64,000 bases of DNA, taken from positions 558,001 through 622,000 of the forward strand of contig NZ_CP093281.1 of assembly GCF_026651855.1 (NCBI RefSeq), read 5' to 3'. The first letter of the stretch is position 1. Each line of letters begins with the position of its first letter. Below are positions 31,334-41,608 of the stretch, piece after piece. The notes beneath the pieces were generated by a model, which worked only from the letters and a program-made list of their open reading frames with translations, had not been told where the DNA came from and did not search any database. A program made the translations under genes and the position numbers. The DNA comes from Pseudomonas silvicola (GTDB taxonomy: Bacteria; Pseudomonadota; Gammaproteobacteria; Pseudomonadales; Pseudomonadaceae).

Positions 31334-31784
31334 ATGAAAACTCCCAACAGTGCTGCTGTGCGTGGACTTTTCGTGTTGCGAGCGCCACAACTACAACGTG
31401 TCATTAACCCATCACCAGCGCAACAGCTGGTGGAGAAAGCTGAGCAGATTATTTGGCAGCCATCACATCGGCGGCGATCAGGGCCGATCCTTGGTCACGA
31501 TCGCTTATGAGCGTTGGATGGTGCCACGCTGGCTCAACAGCGAACTCGCGCCGAAGAAAGCGCACTCTGCGGCCGCCTTTGGCGTGCCAACGTCCAGCTT
31601 CCAGCAGAAAATCGCTGCCGGTATGTCGGCATGCTGGGCGTAACCCGGTGGTGGTGCCGCTGCCTGGCGTGAGCCAGTGAAAGTGAACGGTGTGGTAGTG
31701 GGCGCCATTGGTGTCAGCACGCCAGATGGCAACGTGGATGCAGAAGCGGCGCAGGGCGCGCTGTCGGCGTTGAAAGCAGGTTAG
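31334..31784 (+). CDS. GlcG/HbpS family heme-binding-like protein 1 (frameshifted)
   Basis: An N-terminal export signal (MKTPTVLLCV in a shifted frame) is followed by 'AQQLVEKAEQ', LAPKKAHSAAAFGVPTSSFQQKIAAG and, after a shift, NPVVVPLPGG-type sequence, VKVNGVVVGAIGVSTPDGNVDAEAAQGALSALKAG. This is the HbpS/GlcG fold (PF03928), secreted proteins of about 145 residues. They are regularly encoded beside GMC-type membrane dehydrogenases. A heme-related or stability role is suspected, but the exact function is unsettled. The stop is two bases before the next start. Confidence 0.8.
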
Positions 31785-31786
31785 CC

Positions 31787-32432
31787 ATGGAAAGAAGACG
31801 TTTTTTACAACTGATGATGGCCACACCGGTCATCGTTTCTATCCCGTTGCAACCGCTGTTGGCCGCACTGCTGGATGCCTCACAAGCGCTGCTGTTGCGC
31901 GCCAGTGAACTGTTAACCGGACGCCGTGGCCTCGATATCGGCATCTCTGAACGGTTAGGACGCTGCTGTGTAACAGGATGCAGGGTTTCCGGCTCAGCTA
32001 GCGCGCCTGATAACGCGTCTCAATGCGCTGCACAGCGAAGATCGTGAGCAGATCGTCGCGCAGCTTGATGATGCCGATGTCAAAAAACGGCGTTGACGAT
32101 ATTTCGGCCTGTATCTCGGCGACCGGCCATCCTCCACCACCAAAGCCGTGGATGACGCGCACTTCGTTACCTTCCTGTCGGCGCTGATGTATGAGCCGAC
32201 GCGTGATCACACTATTCGCCCGAGCTATGCACGGGCGGGCGGTGATTACTGGGCCGAAGTGCCACCGGGCGTGATCGCGCCACGATGCACGGCTTGATTC
32301 CCACATCAGCGCGGATTAATCGCCCGTCGCCGCAGCAAACAGCCTGATGCACCCTGGTTACTGATGGTGCAGGGCAAAGCCAAAACCCTCGTGGAAGCCG
32401 AGGCGATGCTGGCGCAGCACAATACCCTATAA
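31787..32432 (+). CDS. FAD-dependent sugar/polyol dehydrogenase small subunit (frameshifted)
   Basis: MERRRFLQLMMATPVIVSIP is a twin-arginine-like leader of the type seen in small subunits of membrane FAD-sorbitol, fructose and 2-ketogluconate dehydrogenases. Family blocks follow: HFVTFLSALMYEPTRDHTIR and PSYARAGGDYWAEVPPGV, with a shifted WYLG/YLGD.P segment before them. The large flavoprotein is usually exported in complex with this subunit. The next two genes supply the GMC flavoprotein and the cytochrome. Frameshifts are near 31960, 32080, 32290 and 32320. Confidence 0.8.
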
Positions 32433-32451
32433 CAAGAATCGAGCAGGCATC

Positions 32452-34019
32452 ATGAGTGAATTTGATACACGGGTGACTGGTCGGCCCGGTGCGCTGGCGC
32501 CAACGCTACCAGCTGGCGAAAGCGGCGTAAAGTCGGGTGATTGGTGCTGAAGAAAATTAGTATTCACGCCGGAAAGCAGGAAAATGAAACGGTGCTGAAA
32601 CGTAACGGTACGCCTATCCGAACTGCCGTGGGCACCAAACTCTTCTTACACCGAAGGGTATATCGATGCCAAAGGGGCGATGAGATTTCGAGTATGTCAC
32701 CAGCTATTTACGCGTAGCCGGCGGCAGTACGCGCCACTGGGCATCGGCCTGCTGGCGCCTTCTGCCCAATGATTTCAAGCTGAAAAGTGTGTACGGCGTT
32801 GGCCGCGACTGGCCGTTTGAATACAGCGAGCTGGAACCCTGGTATGTCAAAGCCGAGCGCGAAGTGGGCGTGGTAGGGACCGCCGATGAAGATCAAAGCG
32901 GGCAAGGGCGCGGTCATTATCCACCACGATCAGCGGAATATCCGCTGCCGCCGCCAAGCCGTATATGGTGCAGCGCATGCAGTCAAACTGGGCCCGATGG
33001 GTTATCAGGGTGATTCATGAGCCGCACGCGCGTGTCACGCCCTATGATGGCCGTCCGGCTTGCGCGGGTAACAACAACTGTGAGCCGATCTGTCCGATTG
33101 GCGCGATGTATTCCGGTGATATGCATGTCGATAAAGCGGTGGCGCTGGGCGTGCGCTGCACCGAGTGTGTAGCCTGGAAGCTGGAGAAAGGGGCGGGGAC
33201 TAAAACGTCGCGCTGCACTATCGCCAGCCCGATGGCAAAGATACGCCTCACCGCGAAAACCTTCATCATCGCTGCGCACGGGCTGGAAACGCCAAAGCTG
33301 CTGCTAATGAATGATGTGGCCAACAGTTCGCGCGATCAGGTTGGTGCGTAACCTGATGGATCACACAGGTCTGAGCCTGACTTTCCTTGCCGACGAACCG
33401 CTGTGGACCGGGCGTGGTTCGGTGCAGCACGGCACCATCGCCAATCGTCGTGATGAAGCACGTGCACAGCACTCGGCGATCCGCTGATTCGCTGCGTAAC
33501 CTGGTGCCCAACGTCGATGTCACTGTGCCGTTGAAACAGGGCATGATGGGGCAAGCGCTGGATGATGCGATTCGTGACCGCGCTTTCGCGCATCATGAAT
33601 ATCAGTACCATGAGCGAAACGCTGCCACGGTCCCACCAACCGCGTGACGCCGAAATTACGATCGCAAAGAGATTCAATCGGCCTGCCGATGCTCAACGTC
33701 AATTACCATCTCGATGATTACGTGCGTGGTATGCGCCCGCAGGCGTACAAGGATTTCGCCCCAGCGCTGCAGGCCTTTAACGGTGAAGTGATTGAAGCAC
33801 CGACCGGCTGGCGCAATCCAAGTATCACATCATGGGCACTACCATCATGGGTGATAACCCACGTGATTCGGTGGTCGATGCGCACTGTCGTAGCTGGGAT
33901 CATCCTAATCTGTTCCTCGCACCACCGGCGTGATGCCCACCTCTGCCACGGTAAAACCCTACGTTGACGCATCGCGTTGCAGCACTGCGCATGGCTGATA
34001 CCATCGCGAGGAGATCTGA
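32452..34019 (+). CDS. GMC-family flavoprotein large subunit of membrane sugar/polyol dehydrogenase (frameshifted)
   Basis: The Rossmann start is visible as DTRVIGTGPGALAPT-like sequence, then YGVGRDWPFEYSELEPWYVKAEREVG. A Cys-rich segment, PACAGNNNCEPICPIGAMYS, matches the place where related fructose dehydrogenases hold a 3Fe-4S cluster (known for the family, inferred here). The C-terminus holds the GMC active-site histidine region, HIMGTTIMGDNPRDSVVD, and ends with VMPTSATVNPTLTHRVAALRMA, mostly in shifted frames. Electrons should pass to the cytochrome subunit and then ubiquinone. The substrate is probably a sugar, sugar acid or polyol. More than six frameshifts are present. Confidence 0.8.
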
Positions 34020-34021
34020 TC

Positions 34022-35414
34022 ATGCGCAAACCTATCAGACATCTGGCTGCGGCAAGCCTGTTGCTGGCCGGCGCTGTGCAGGCGCCAAGGACGCCTCGCC
34101 GGATCTGGTCAAACGAGAATATCTGACCACCGCCGGTGACTGTCGGCCTGTCATCGCGATCCGCACAGCGGCAAACCTTTCTCGGGCGGTTACGCGATTC
34201 AGTCACCGATGGGAATGATTTCCGGTTTAACATTACGCCGTCGAAAACCGCTGGGATTGGCAACTATAGCCTGGCGGATTTCACTGCGGTGATGCGCAAA
34301 GGCAAAGCACGGGGCAATCATTACCTCTATCCGGCGATGCCTTATACCTCATTTGCCGGACTTTCAGATGAGGATATCCATGCACTTTATTCCTATCTGA
34401 TGCTCGGCGTGCCAGCCGACGACCATCCGGCGCCTGAAACCGATCTGCCGTTCCCATTCTCTTTCCGACCGGTGATGGCGATGTGGAATCTACTGTTCTG
34501 GATAGCAAAGGCTGTACCGGGTAGCTGATCGGCTGCGGCAGTGCAAGAACGCGGCGAGTATTTGGTGCGCACGCTGGCGCACTGCTCCACCTGCCATACC
34601 CCACGTAACGGCATGATGGCGGAACAGGGCGATCGTTTCCTGTCGGGCGGTAAGGTTGGCAGCTGGACAGCACCGAATATCACGCCAGATGCACAGGCAG
34701 GTATCGGTGACTGGAGCGAAGCGGAGATTGTCACTTACCTGCGCACTGGTGCGCTGCACGGTAAAGCAATTGCCGCGGGTGAGATGGGCACCGCGGTGCA
34801 GAACTCGTTCTCCAAAATGCAGCAGAGCGATCTGGAGGCAATGGCGCACTACCTGAAGCAGGTGCCTGCGATTGGCGGCGCGGATCGTAAGCACGCCTTC
34901 GGTAGCGCCACAGCCTACACCGCTGTCGGCCATTGAAACCGGCATGAAAGATGAGATCGCCGATTATGTCTCCGGCGATGCGATGAGCGGGGCGCAGCTG
35001 TACAACGGAGCCTGTGCCACCTGCCACGCCAGTGACGGGCGCGGAACCCACGATGCTCAGCGTTTCTATCCCTCGCTGGTGGGATCTTCAGCGGTGCTGT
35101 CAGACGATCCCGCCAACCTGATCATGACGATTGCGGAAGGCGTGGACCGACAGACTGGCAACGATCACGCCTTTATGCCGGAATTTCGCACGCAGTTTAG
35201 TCAGGCCGAACTGGCCAAAGTGGCGGACTACGTCTCTACCAACTTCGGCAACCCGCAGCATGCGATTACGCCAGCTGACGTTGAGCAAACGCTGAAAGGC
35301 GAAAGCGGCAGCTGGCTGGTGCGATACGCGCATGCGTTAAGCATCATCGGTGGCGTCGTTGCGCTGCTGGTGATCGTGATGGCATTGATCCTTTTCCTGC
35401 GCCGCCGGAAATAA
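34022..35414 (+). CDS. Triheme cytochrome c subunit of membrane dehydrogenase (frameshifted)
   Basis: A signal peptide (MRKPIRHLAAASLLLAGAVQA) precedes three heme-c sites: C.ACHRDPHSGKPF near 34140 (one base missing), CSTCHTPRNG at about 34587 and CATCHASDGRG at about 35010. Met ligands follow in typical spacing (SPMGMI, EMGTAV, AFMPEF). A C-terminal membrane helix (IIGGVVALLVIVMALILFL) with RRRK anchors it. This is the cytochrome partner of the small-subunit and GMC genes and passes electrons to ubiquinone. Frameshifts are near 34085, 34145, 34195, 34520 and 34905. Confidence 0.9.
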
Positions 35415-35480
35415 CTTTTACGGGCGGCGTTGACGGCGCCCGCATTCAAAACGGTATGACCCTTTAAGGAGGTAACTTCA

Positions 35481-35950
35481 ATGAAAAAGGCTTTATCCCT
35501 TGCGCTGCTGAGCGCCGCGCTGTTCGGTTCTGCTGCCGCGCATGCCACCCTGACGCAAACCATTCTTTCTCAGGGCGATGCGCAGAAGCTGATCGCGGCC
35601 GCGCAGGAAAAAGCGCACGCGCTGAACGCCAACGTCTGTATTGCCGTGTTGGATCAGTCAGGCCAGCTGCTGGCATTTAACCGTATGGACAATGCCCCCG
35701 TTGGCTGCATCGATTCTTCCATTCTGAAAGGCCGTGCGGCTGCAGTTGTATCGCACGCCAACAGACGCAAATATATGGATCAGCGCCCAACGGTAAAGAA
35801 CCGGCTATCGCGACCTTACCGGGCGTCATTCCGCTCGGCGGCGGCTCACCGGTGGTGTGGCAGAACAACACCATTGGTGCGGTGGGCGTCAGCGGTTCTG
35901 CTAACCCGAATGAGATCGCCATGCAAAAGCAGCAAGCGAGTTTTAAATAA
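35481..35950 (+). CDS. GlcG/HbpS family secreted protein 2 (frameshifted)
   Basis: A strong AAGGAGG site stands before ATG 35481. The signal peptide is MKKALSLALLSAALFGSAAAHA. Body: AQKLIAAAQEKAHALNANVC, IAVLDQSGQLLAFNRMDNAP and SILKGRAAAV; after a shift, ATLPGVIPLGGGSPVVW and QNNTIGAVGVSGSANPNE. It is the same family as the protein encoded at 31334, which places one GlcG-like gene on each side of the dehydrogenase genes. The exact C-terminus is uncertain because of a shift near 35930. Confidence 0.85.
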
Positions 35951-36211
35951 CGACGTATTTCGTTGCGAAGATATTGATGACATTAAGGTGCACCTAATGC
36001 CGGCGGGCGGCCTGAGCGGCGCCCATGCGTAACAAAACCTCTGCAGAACCCCATTTCATTACGCGCTCCTCCGACCTGCGCACCCATCAAGTTACTGCAC
36101 GGACGCCGATAGTCTTTCAAGCAGGATGTACGTGCACAGGAGTGGTTCATTTCTAACTGAATAAGTGTCACCAGGCGCCATAATGGCCAAACACGCATCA
36201 CCTAAGAAACA

Positions 36212-38090
36212 ATGAGCACCCGCAGATGCGCTGACGGGCGCCTTAACCATCACGCCGTTTTGCCGTCACATCGGCGTGTTGAGCTGGCAGTCAGTGTGAA
36301 CAAAGTCACTGGCTGAAAACTATCTCAAGAAAATTGCAGAAACGCAGGCGCTGCAAATCCAGCATGAGCTGAGTTATCACGAGATGTCGCCTAATCTGGG
36401 ACACAGCCTGATCGCGCGCGGCAGGGATTATGGATCGAAGGTGGCTGACAAAGTGATGGAGTCTGCGTTGCGTGATAACCCAGACTACTTGTCGATTTCG
36501 GTGACCTTTGAAGAGAACGCCTTCTGATGGACGTGACGCAGAGTTCGCTACCCAACCGAATGCCGCACCGAAGGGGCGTTATGCCTACTTTGTCGATCGC
36601 GATCAGAGCGGTACTTTTAACATTCATCCGCTGACCTCAATCTTTACCCCTGGTCAGGGAGACTACTATCTGCTGCCGCAGAAGAGCCAGAAAGACACGC
36701 TGATTGAACCTTATACCTATGCTTACAACGGTATTCCCACATTGCTGACATCCGTAGCTGCCCCGATTGTCAGTCAGGGGAAACTTTGGGGTGTCGTCAC
36801 ATCCGACATTTCCCTCGCGTCATTGCAAGAAAAGGTCAACAAAAATCAGACCATGGGATGGCACGGGTTACGCCATGCTGCTGTCAGCGCGGGCAATGTG
36901 GTGTCCTATCCGGACAAAACCAGACCAGTAAGCCGTGGAGGGCGACACACACAACAGCACGTCAGTGGTAGGCAACATGACGCGTTATTGGGTGAAGATG
37001 GCATGGTCACCTGGCAGCCCATCGTGATCGGCAACAGCGATCGAAATGGTATCTCGGCGTGGTCGCGCCGGTGAGCAAAGTGATGGCTGCAGCGCATCGC
37101 CAACTGGTCAACGCCGTGATCCTGAGTGATCATTAGCATTCTGGTGGTCTGCGCCCTGCTGGGCTGTTATTCAGCCGCAAAGTATTGAAACCGATCGAGT
37201 GGCGAGCCGCTGGAAGCCGCGACCATTGCGTTGGCGGTGGCGGACGGCAAGCTGGATAACGTCATCACACTGAAGGGCGCGATAACAGCAGCCTGTTCTA
37301 TGCGCTGCATACTATGCAAACCAGCTGCGCGTGAGATTGTTGGGCAAATTCAGGACGCCAGTCCTCCGTTCGTCAGGGCGCAGGCGAAATTGCCAGCGGC
37401 AACCTTAATCTGGCCTCGCGCACGGAAGAACAGGCGGCAGCCCTGGAACAAACCGCCGCCAGTATGGAGCAAATCACCGCCACAGTGAAACACAACGCCA
37501 CTAATGCGCATCAGGCCACGGCGTTGACGGAAAACGCCACGCAGATCGCCAGCCGGGGTGAATCGCTGGTGGGTGAGGTGGTACAGACCATGGCGCAGAT
37601 CGATGACAGTGCGAAGAAGATTGGCGATATCACTGCCATCATCAACAGCATCGCTTTCCAGACTAACATCCTTGCATTGAATGCGGCGGTGGAAGCGGCG
37701 CGTGCCGGCGAGCAGGGGCGTGGTTTCGCGGTGGTGGCTTCTGAAGTGCGTAATCTGGCTGGCGCAGTGCTAACGCCGTGAAAGAGATTGCGGCGCTGAT
37801 TGAGGAGTCGAGCCAGCGTGTCGGCAGCGGTGTTCAGCTGGTGAGGACGCCGGTAAGACCATGCAGGGAGATGACCAGGCAGTGAGATTCAGTGCGGACT
37901 ATCATCGGTGAGATCGTGGTGGCATCCGATGAGCAGGCGCGCGGTATCAGCGGTCACCATCGCGGTGGAAATGGACGGCACCACCCAGCAGAACGCCGCG
38001 CTGGTGCAACAGATGTCGGCGGCGGCCAGTTCGCTGGAAGACCAGGCTGCACAACTGGCGCAAACGGTAGGGCGTTTTCAGTTGAGTTGA
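36212..38090 (+). CDS. Methyl-accepting chemotaxis protein with dCache-like sensor (frameshifted)
   Basis: The likely start MSTRR lies at 36212, followed by a broken first membrane helix and VSVNKVTG. The periplasmic sensor shows [60 protein letters not shown] and [20 protein letters not shown], typical of dCache ligand domains. A second membrane helix around 37125-37180 and a short HAMP lead to the signalling domain with [20 protein letters not shown] and [20 protein letters not shown], the invariant hairpin. The C-terminus lacks a receptor pentapeptide. Many frameshifts are present (about ten). Confidence 0.85.
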
Positions 38091-38124
38091 GCCAGCCGTC
38101 TGCGTTGAAGACCTTGTCACAACG

Positions 38125-38153
38125 GGCCGCGCCTTATAACGTAAGGCGCGGCC
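38125..38153 (+). terminator. Hairpin terminator after the chemoreceptor gene
   Basis: GGCCGCGCCTTA pairs with TAAGGCGCGGCC around a 5-base loop, 34 bases after the stop. Only a short T-rich tail follows. Confidence 0.75.
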
Positions 38154-38204
38154 TTGTGCTATTTGCTCATGGCCGACAATGACTTCCACACATCGGGAAC
38201 CCTC

Positions 38205-38560
38205 ATGAATCGCCAGCAACTGTTCGGGCCCCATCAGCCGAGAGCCTATCAAATTGAACCCGACTATCCGTGGAAAAACACAGTGAATACGCGGTTCTGC
38301 GGCATCCGCGCCACCGTAAATGGTTTGCGCTGGTGTTCCCGCTTGAGCCACAAACTCGGATTGGACGCAGGCCCGGTGGTTCAGGTGATGAATATCAAAA
38401 CCCGTCCCGAACTTTCACCGGTTCACTGCGCCAGCAGCGCCACGGCGTCTATCCGGCTTATCACATGAACAGAGCACTGGATCAGCCTGACGCTGGAAAA
38501 TACTTGCCGGATATCGAGTTTTTTGAACTGGTGGATGAGAGCTTTAGATTAACTTTTTAG
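38205..38560 (+). CDS. YjbR/MmcQ family protein (frameshifted)
   Basis: MNRQQLFG is followed, in shifted frames, by EPDYPWKNTVNTRF, RHPRHRKWFALVFPL and KLGLDAGPVVQVMNIKTRPEL. The C-terminal part is YPAYHMNR, a LENT-like segment and LPDIEFFELVDESFRLTF. This is the small alpha/beta 'double wing' YjbR fold with a possible nucleic-acid-binding role; the function is unproven. Normal length is about 118 codons. The stop overlaps the convergent methyltransferase stop by four bases. About five frameshifts. Confidence 0.75.
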
Positions 38561-39532
38561 GTTTTCGCGCCAGGATGACATTGAGCGGTGACATCGGAAC
38601 GGCTGCATCCGTTGAGACGCTCAATATCAAATCCTGCCTGCCGCAATTCCTCGCACAACACACCCTCATTCGTGACGTTGTAACCTCGCATCATTAACGG
38701 GGTAAAAAATGGCAGTACCTGCTTCCTCACTGGCTGCTCCAAGGGACTTCTGCATGGGCGCTGAGCAGCAATCCGCTCTGGCTTTAAGCGTGTGAACCAC
38801 TCGCGCAGCATCGCCTGTCTGTCCGCCATAAAGTAAAAATGATGAACTCCAGATAATGTCCACCTGACGCCCTTCAGGCAATTCGCCAGCGCGCAACAGC
38901 GATCGCTCAGGCCGGCTTTTGGATATTGCGCTGTGCAACGGTGGCGGTTTGAGGCAGGTCGAGCACGATCACCGAAAGCTGCGAGCGTTGCGCTAACGCA
39001 ATGCTGATCAACCCTGGACCGCCGCCCCATATCCAGCAATAGCGCCGGACATTTGAATCAGCCAGGGTATCAGCGATTGCGCAGGCGGTGTCCGCGCTCA
39101 GCGCACGCTGCTCCTGGGCGATTTGATGCAAGGCGGCATCCGCCCACGCGGTATCGATTTGCAAAGGATCCTGCCAGCCGGGTTCCGCCTGCGTCAGCAG
39201 TTGTGGCATCCGCTGAGCGAACTGCTGTAACACCTGATGACGATAGCGCCAGGCGTCACCGATATAGCAGTGACTGTCGTGACACAGATAAGTATGGACA
39301 TTGGGCGCCAGCACAAAGCAGTCAGCTTCATGCGTGAGCAGTTCGGTGCTCCATAACAGGCGTAACAAATGATAGAGTCTGATGCGGCTGCCAGTCATAA
39401 TGTTGAGCGACTTGCAGCGGTGGCGGGTAGCGCCATGAAATCAAACAAGCGATGTTCAAATGCAAACGCCACAGCGCCGTTGAGGGCGTGCTGAGCCAGC
39501 AGATGATCGAGGGTAGGAAGCGGTGAACGCAT
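38557..39532 (-). CDS. SAM-dependent O-methyltransferase-like protein (frameshifted)
   Basis: It starts MRSPLPTLDHLLAQHALNG at 39532. A helical N-terminal region (VAFAFEHRLFDFMALP, LWSTELLTHEADCFVLAPNVH) resembles the dimerisation/winged-helix part of PF00891-type methyltransferases. The SAM motif is WGGGPGLISIALAQRSQLSV, followed by VLDLPQTATVAQRNI; then FYFMADRQAMLREWFTRLKP and a conserved C-terminus RGYNVTNEGVLCEELRQAGF. The substrate is unknown. Frameshifts occur near 39410, 39030, 38935, 38840 and 38760. Confidence 0.7.
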
Positions 39533-39641
39533 GGCAATCTCCTGAACAGGTAACGTAAACATCAGACTAGCCTTTGGCGTAAATGCAATTTATTCTCATT
39601 TGTCTGCGATACGGTGATTTAACTCTGCGTGAGGAGAAAGG

Positions 39642-40539
39642 ATGCAAAAACCAGGTGTGCGTGTGCGCCAGCATCAACTGTCGCGAGAGATGCGCATGGT
39701 GCAATCGGATTACTGGCCGGTGCAGGCACTCTGCGAGTCCTCACAACCCGCTAACGAGCAGCCACAGCTGGTGCTGACTTTTGGTGTGCAGGGAGAATCG
39801 CGCTTTAGGGAAAGCAACGGACGTGAGATTGCTTTCAGTGCCGGGCATCTTACCGTGACCAGTTTTCAGGCCAGCCAGGGCGAGCGTTTGTATCGCGCGG
39901 GTGAGCGGGTGCAGCAGGTGCGCCTGATTCTCCAGTGCGGCGAATGTGCGCCATTATTTTTGGTGAACAGGCTGCAGAAGGTTGTTACAGCCTCAGCTTA
40001 AAAGCGCCATCTTTTTAGCCGTTTCGGCCACGCCACCGCGGCGCAACTCAGCCAGGTGCATGAGGTCCGTTGTTGCACTGGAAATTCAGGCGCTCAGCCT
40101 GTTGGCGTTGCATCGTCATCAGCTCACCCACGAATACTCAACACAAACTGCATCCACAGAGGGTTGAACGGCTGGAACAGGCACGCGACTGGATGCGCAA
40201 TCATCTGGCTGATGCTTTCTCGCTGAGTGCGCTGGCGCTGGCGGCAGGGTTAAGTGACCACCAGTTGAAAACAGGGTTTCAGCAGCATTTTCACTGCACG
40301 CCGGGCGCGATGCTGTTACAGATGCGCATGGAGCACGCGTATCGCTTGCTGGAGGAGGGATTTCAGGTGGCTCAGGCGGCATGGCAGGTGGGATATCAAC
40401 ATCCGCACCGCAATTTCAGCGTCGCGTTTCAACGCGCTATTTTGGACGCCCGGCCAGTGCGATTACCGGGCGCAGAAGAAATGGTAATGCAGGCTATAAA
40501 ACGACAATGTCTATTGATAAATCATGCTCGGCTGTTTAA
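39642..40539 (+). CDS. AraC-family transcriptional regulator, 3' end altered by insertion (frameshifted)
   Basis: The N-terminus is MQKPGVRVRQHQLSREMRMV, with a sensing domain (QLVLTFGVQGESRFRESNGR) like PchR/YsiA-type AraC proteins. The C-terminal DNA-binding domain contains ARDWMRNHLADAFSLSALAL, AAGLSDHQLKTGFQQHFHCT and VAQAAWQVGYQHPHRNFSVAF, then YFGRPASAITGRRR in the frame that fits the family. Immediately after 'GRRR' the sequence leaves the family pattern, because the last 38 bp before that point recur at 41564. The ancestral end was probably ..GRRKQD, encoded after the second copy. Other frameshifts are near 39960-40030 and 40155. Confidence 0.75.
40440..40477. repeat. 38-bp direct repeat, left copy
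   Basis: The sequence starting TTTTGGACGCCCGGCCAGTG and ending CGCAGAA is identical at 41564-41601. It codes for the end of the AraC helix-turn-helix domain. The pair flanks about 1.1 kb of AT-rich DNA. Confidence 0.95.
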
Positions 40540-40693
40540 AGGACTGAAGTATGGTATTGAATGTATGGATTGATATGATTAGAACGTAATAGAAAGAAAC
40601 AATGAACGTGATGTAACACATTGTTTTCAAATTTCTCATGGAATTTAATTAACTTATGATTGTAATTGTTAGTTATAACATTAAGGCTGCGAA

Positions 40694-41523
40694 ATGAACT
40701 TTTCTTTTGATTCAATATTTAGTTATATATCTGATTTGCTGAAAATAAACCATTATTATATTAATTGTCACTATCGTATTGATTTTGACACTTTATTATT
40801 TTAAAAGGAAGGCAGGTTCAGGTTTTTCATTAGCCTATAGGTTTCATAAATTTTTGTTTGGCACTGGGCCAAAGATAGCCATATAAATAAATAGCATTGA
40901 GCAGTTTAATTTCTTTTTAATACTCGAGCGATATCCATTTCTCAAAAATCATTTGAAAAATGGATAAAGAAATATGAGCTTGATTTTAAAATCATTGGCA
41001 AGCTTAAAAATAACTTGAATATGGATAATTTGAAAATTACTAAGTATTCCTGGCGATATCTGACAATTCTGTTAGCCATTATATTTGCTAATTTTCACTT
41101 CGTCATTCGGAAGTGCAATTGTAGCAATAAAGCCTGCGGCCTGATCAACATAAATAATACTGGCTGGTTTGGTTCAATGAACAAGGAGCTGAAGAATATG
41201 ATTTTTTTTGGTACAGGGGGTTGGGGTTTACCCAAAAGGTGTAATCAAAAATCGTTAAACACACTACCATTAAAACAGTCGAGGTTATCTAGCAATTCAT
41301 TTAATAAAGAAAAGGATAAGATTTAAAGCAAACTTATAAAAAAACAGAAGGTGTTTTTGGCGGTCTGACATTCTTAATCGGAGTTATTTTGTATTCTATG
41401 TTTAGGCATGCAGTCGTCGTATTAGTGACTTATGAAGTTGAAGGATGGTTTGCCAAGATTCGCAGATATAGAAATCAAAGATCATGGCATTTGAGAAGAG
41501 ATAATACTAAAAACACGGAATGA
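40694..41523 (+). CDS. Unrecognised multi-span membrane protein in AT-rich insert (frameshifted)
   Basis: No family recognised. Reading through about six shifts, a product of some 275 residues starts MNFSFDSIFSYISDLL, followed by a membrane span with VTIVLILTLYYFKRKAGSGF. A cytosolic segment has FEKWIKKYELDFKIIGKLKN. A second span pair (YSWRYLTILLAIIFA) follows, then WFNEQGAEEYDFFWYRGLGF. The C-terminal part is TEGVFGGLTFLIGVILYSMF and a basic tail KIRRYRNQRSWHLRRDN. Base composition is much richer in A and T than its neighbours, which points to transfer. It is the only candidate gene between the 38-bp repeats. An immunity or defence role is possible but not shown. Confidence 0.45.
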
Positions 41524-41563
41524 TCCTAATGGTCATTAAAATTAACAATTTTAAAAACAACGT

Positions 41564-41601
41564 TTTTGGACGCCCGGCCAGTGCGATTACCGGGCGCAGA
41601 A
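41564..41601. repeat. 38-bp direct repeat, right copy
   Basis: Identical to 40440-40477. Here the copy is followed by AGCAGGATTAG, which would complete the AraC frame as ..GRRKQD-stop. It lies seven bases before the convergent cytochrome b561 stop. Confidence 0.95.
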
Positions 41602-41608
41602 AGCAGGA

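Noticed and set aside
34490..34945. Long antisense open frame over the cytochrome c gene
   Set aside because: The plus strand carries heme motifs in the same place. The antisense frame is a shadow of GC-rich coding sequence.
40440..41601. Direct repeats considered as transposon target-site duplication
   Set aside because: 38 bp is too long for a usual target duplication, and no transposase or terminal inverted repeats are seen.
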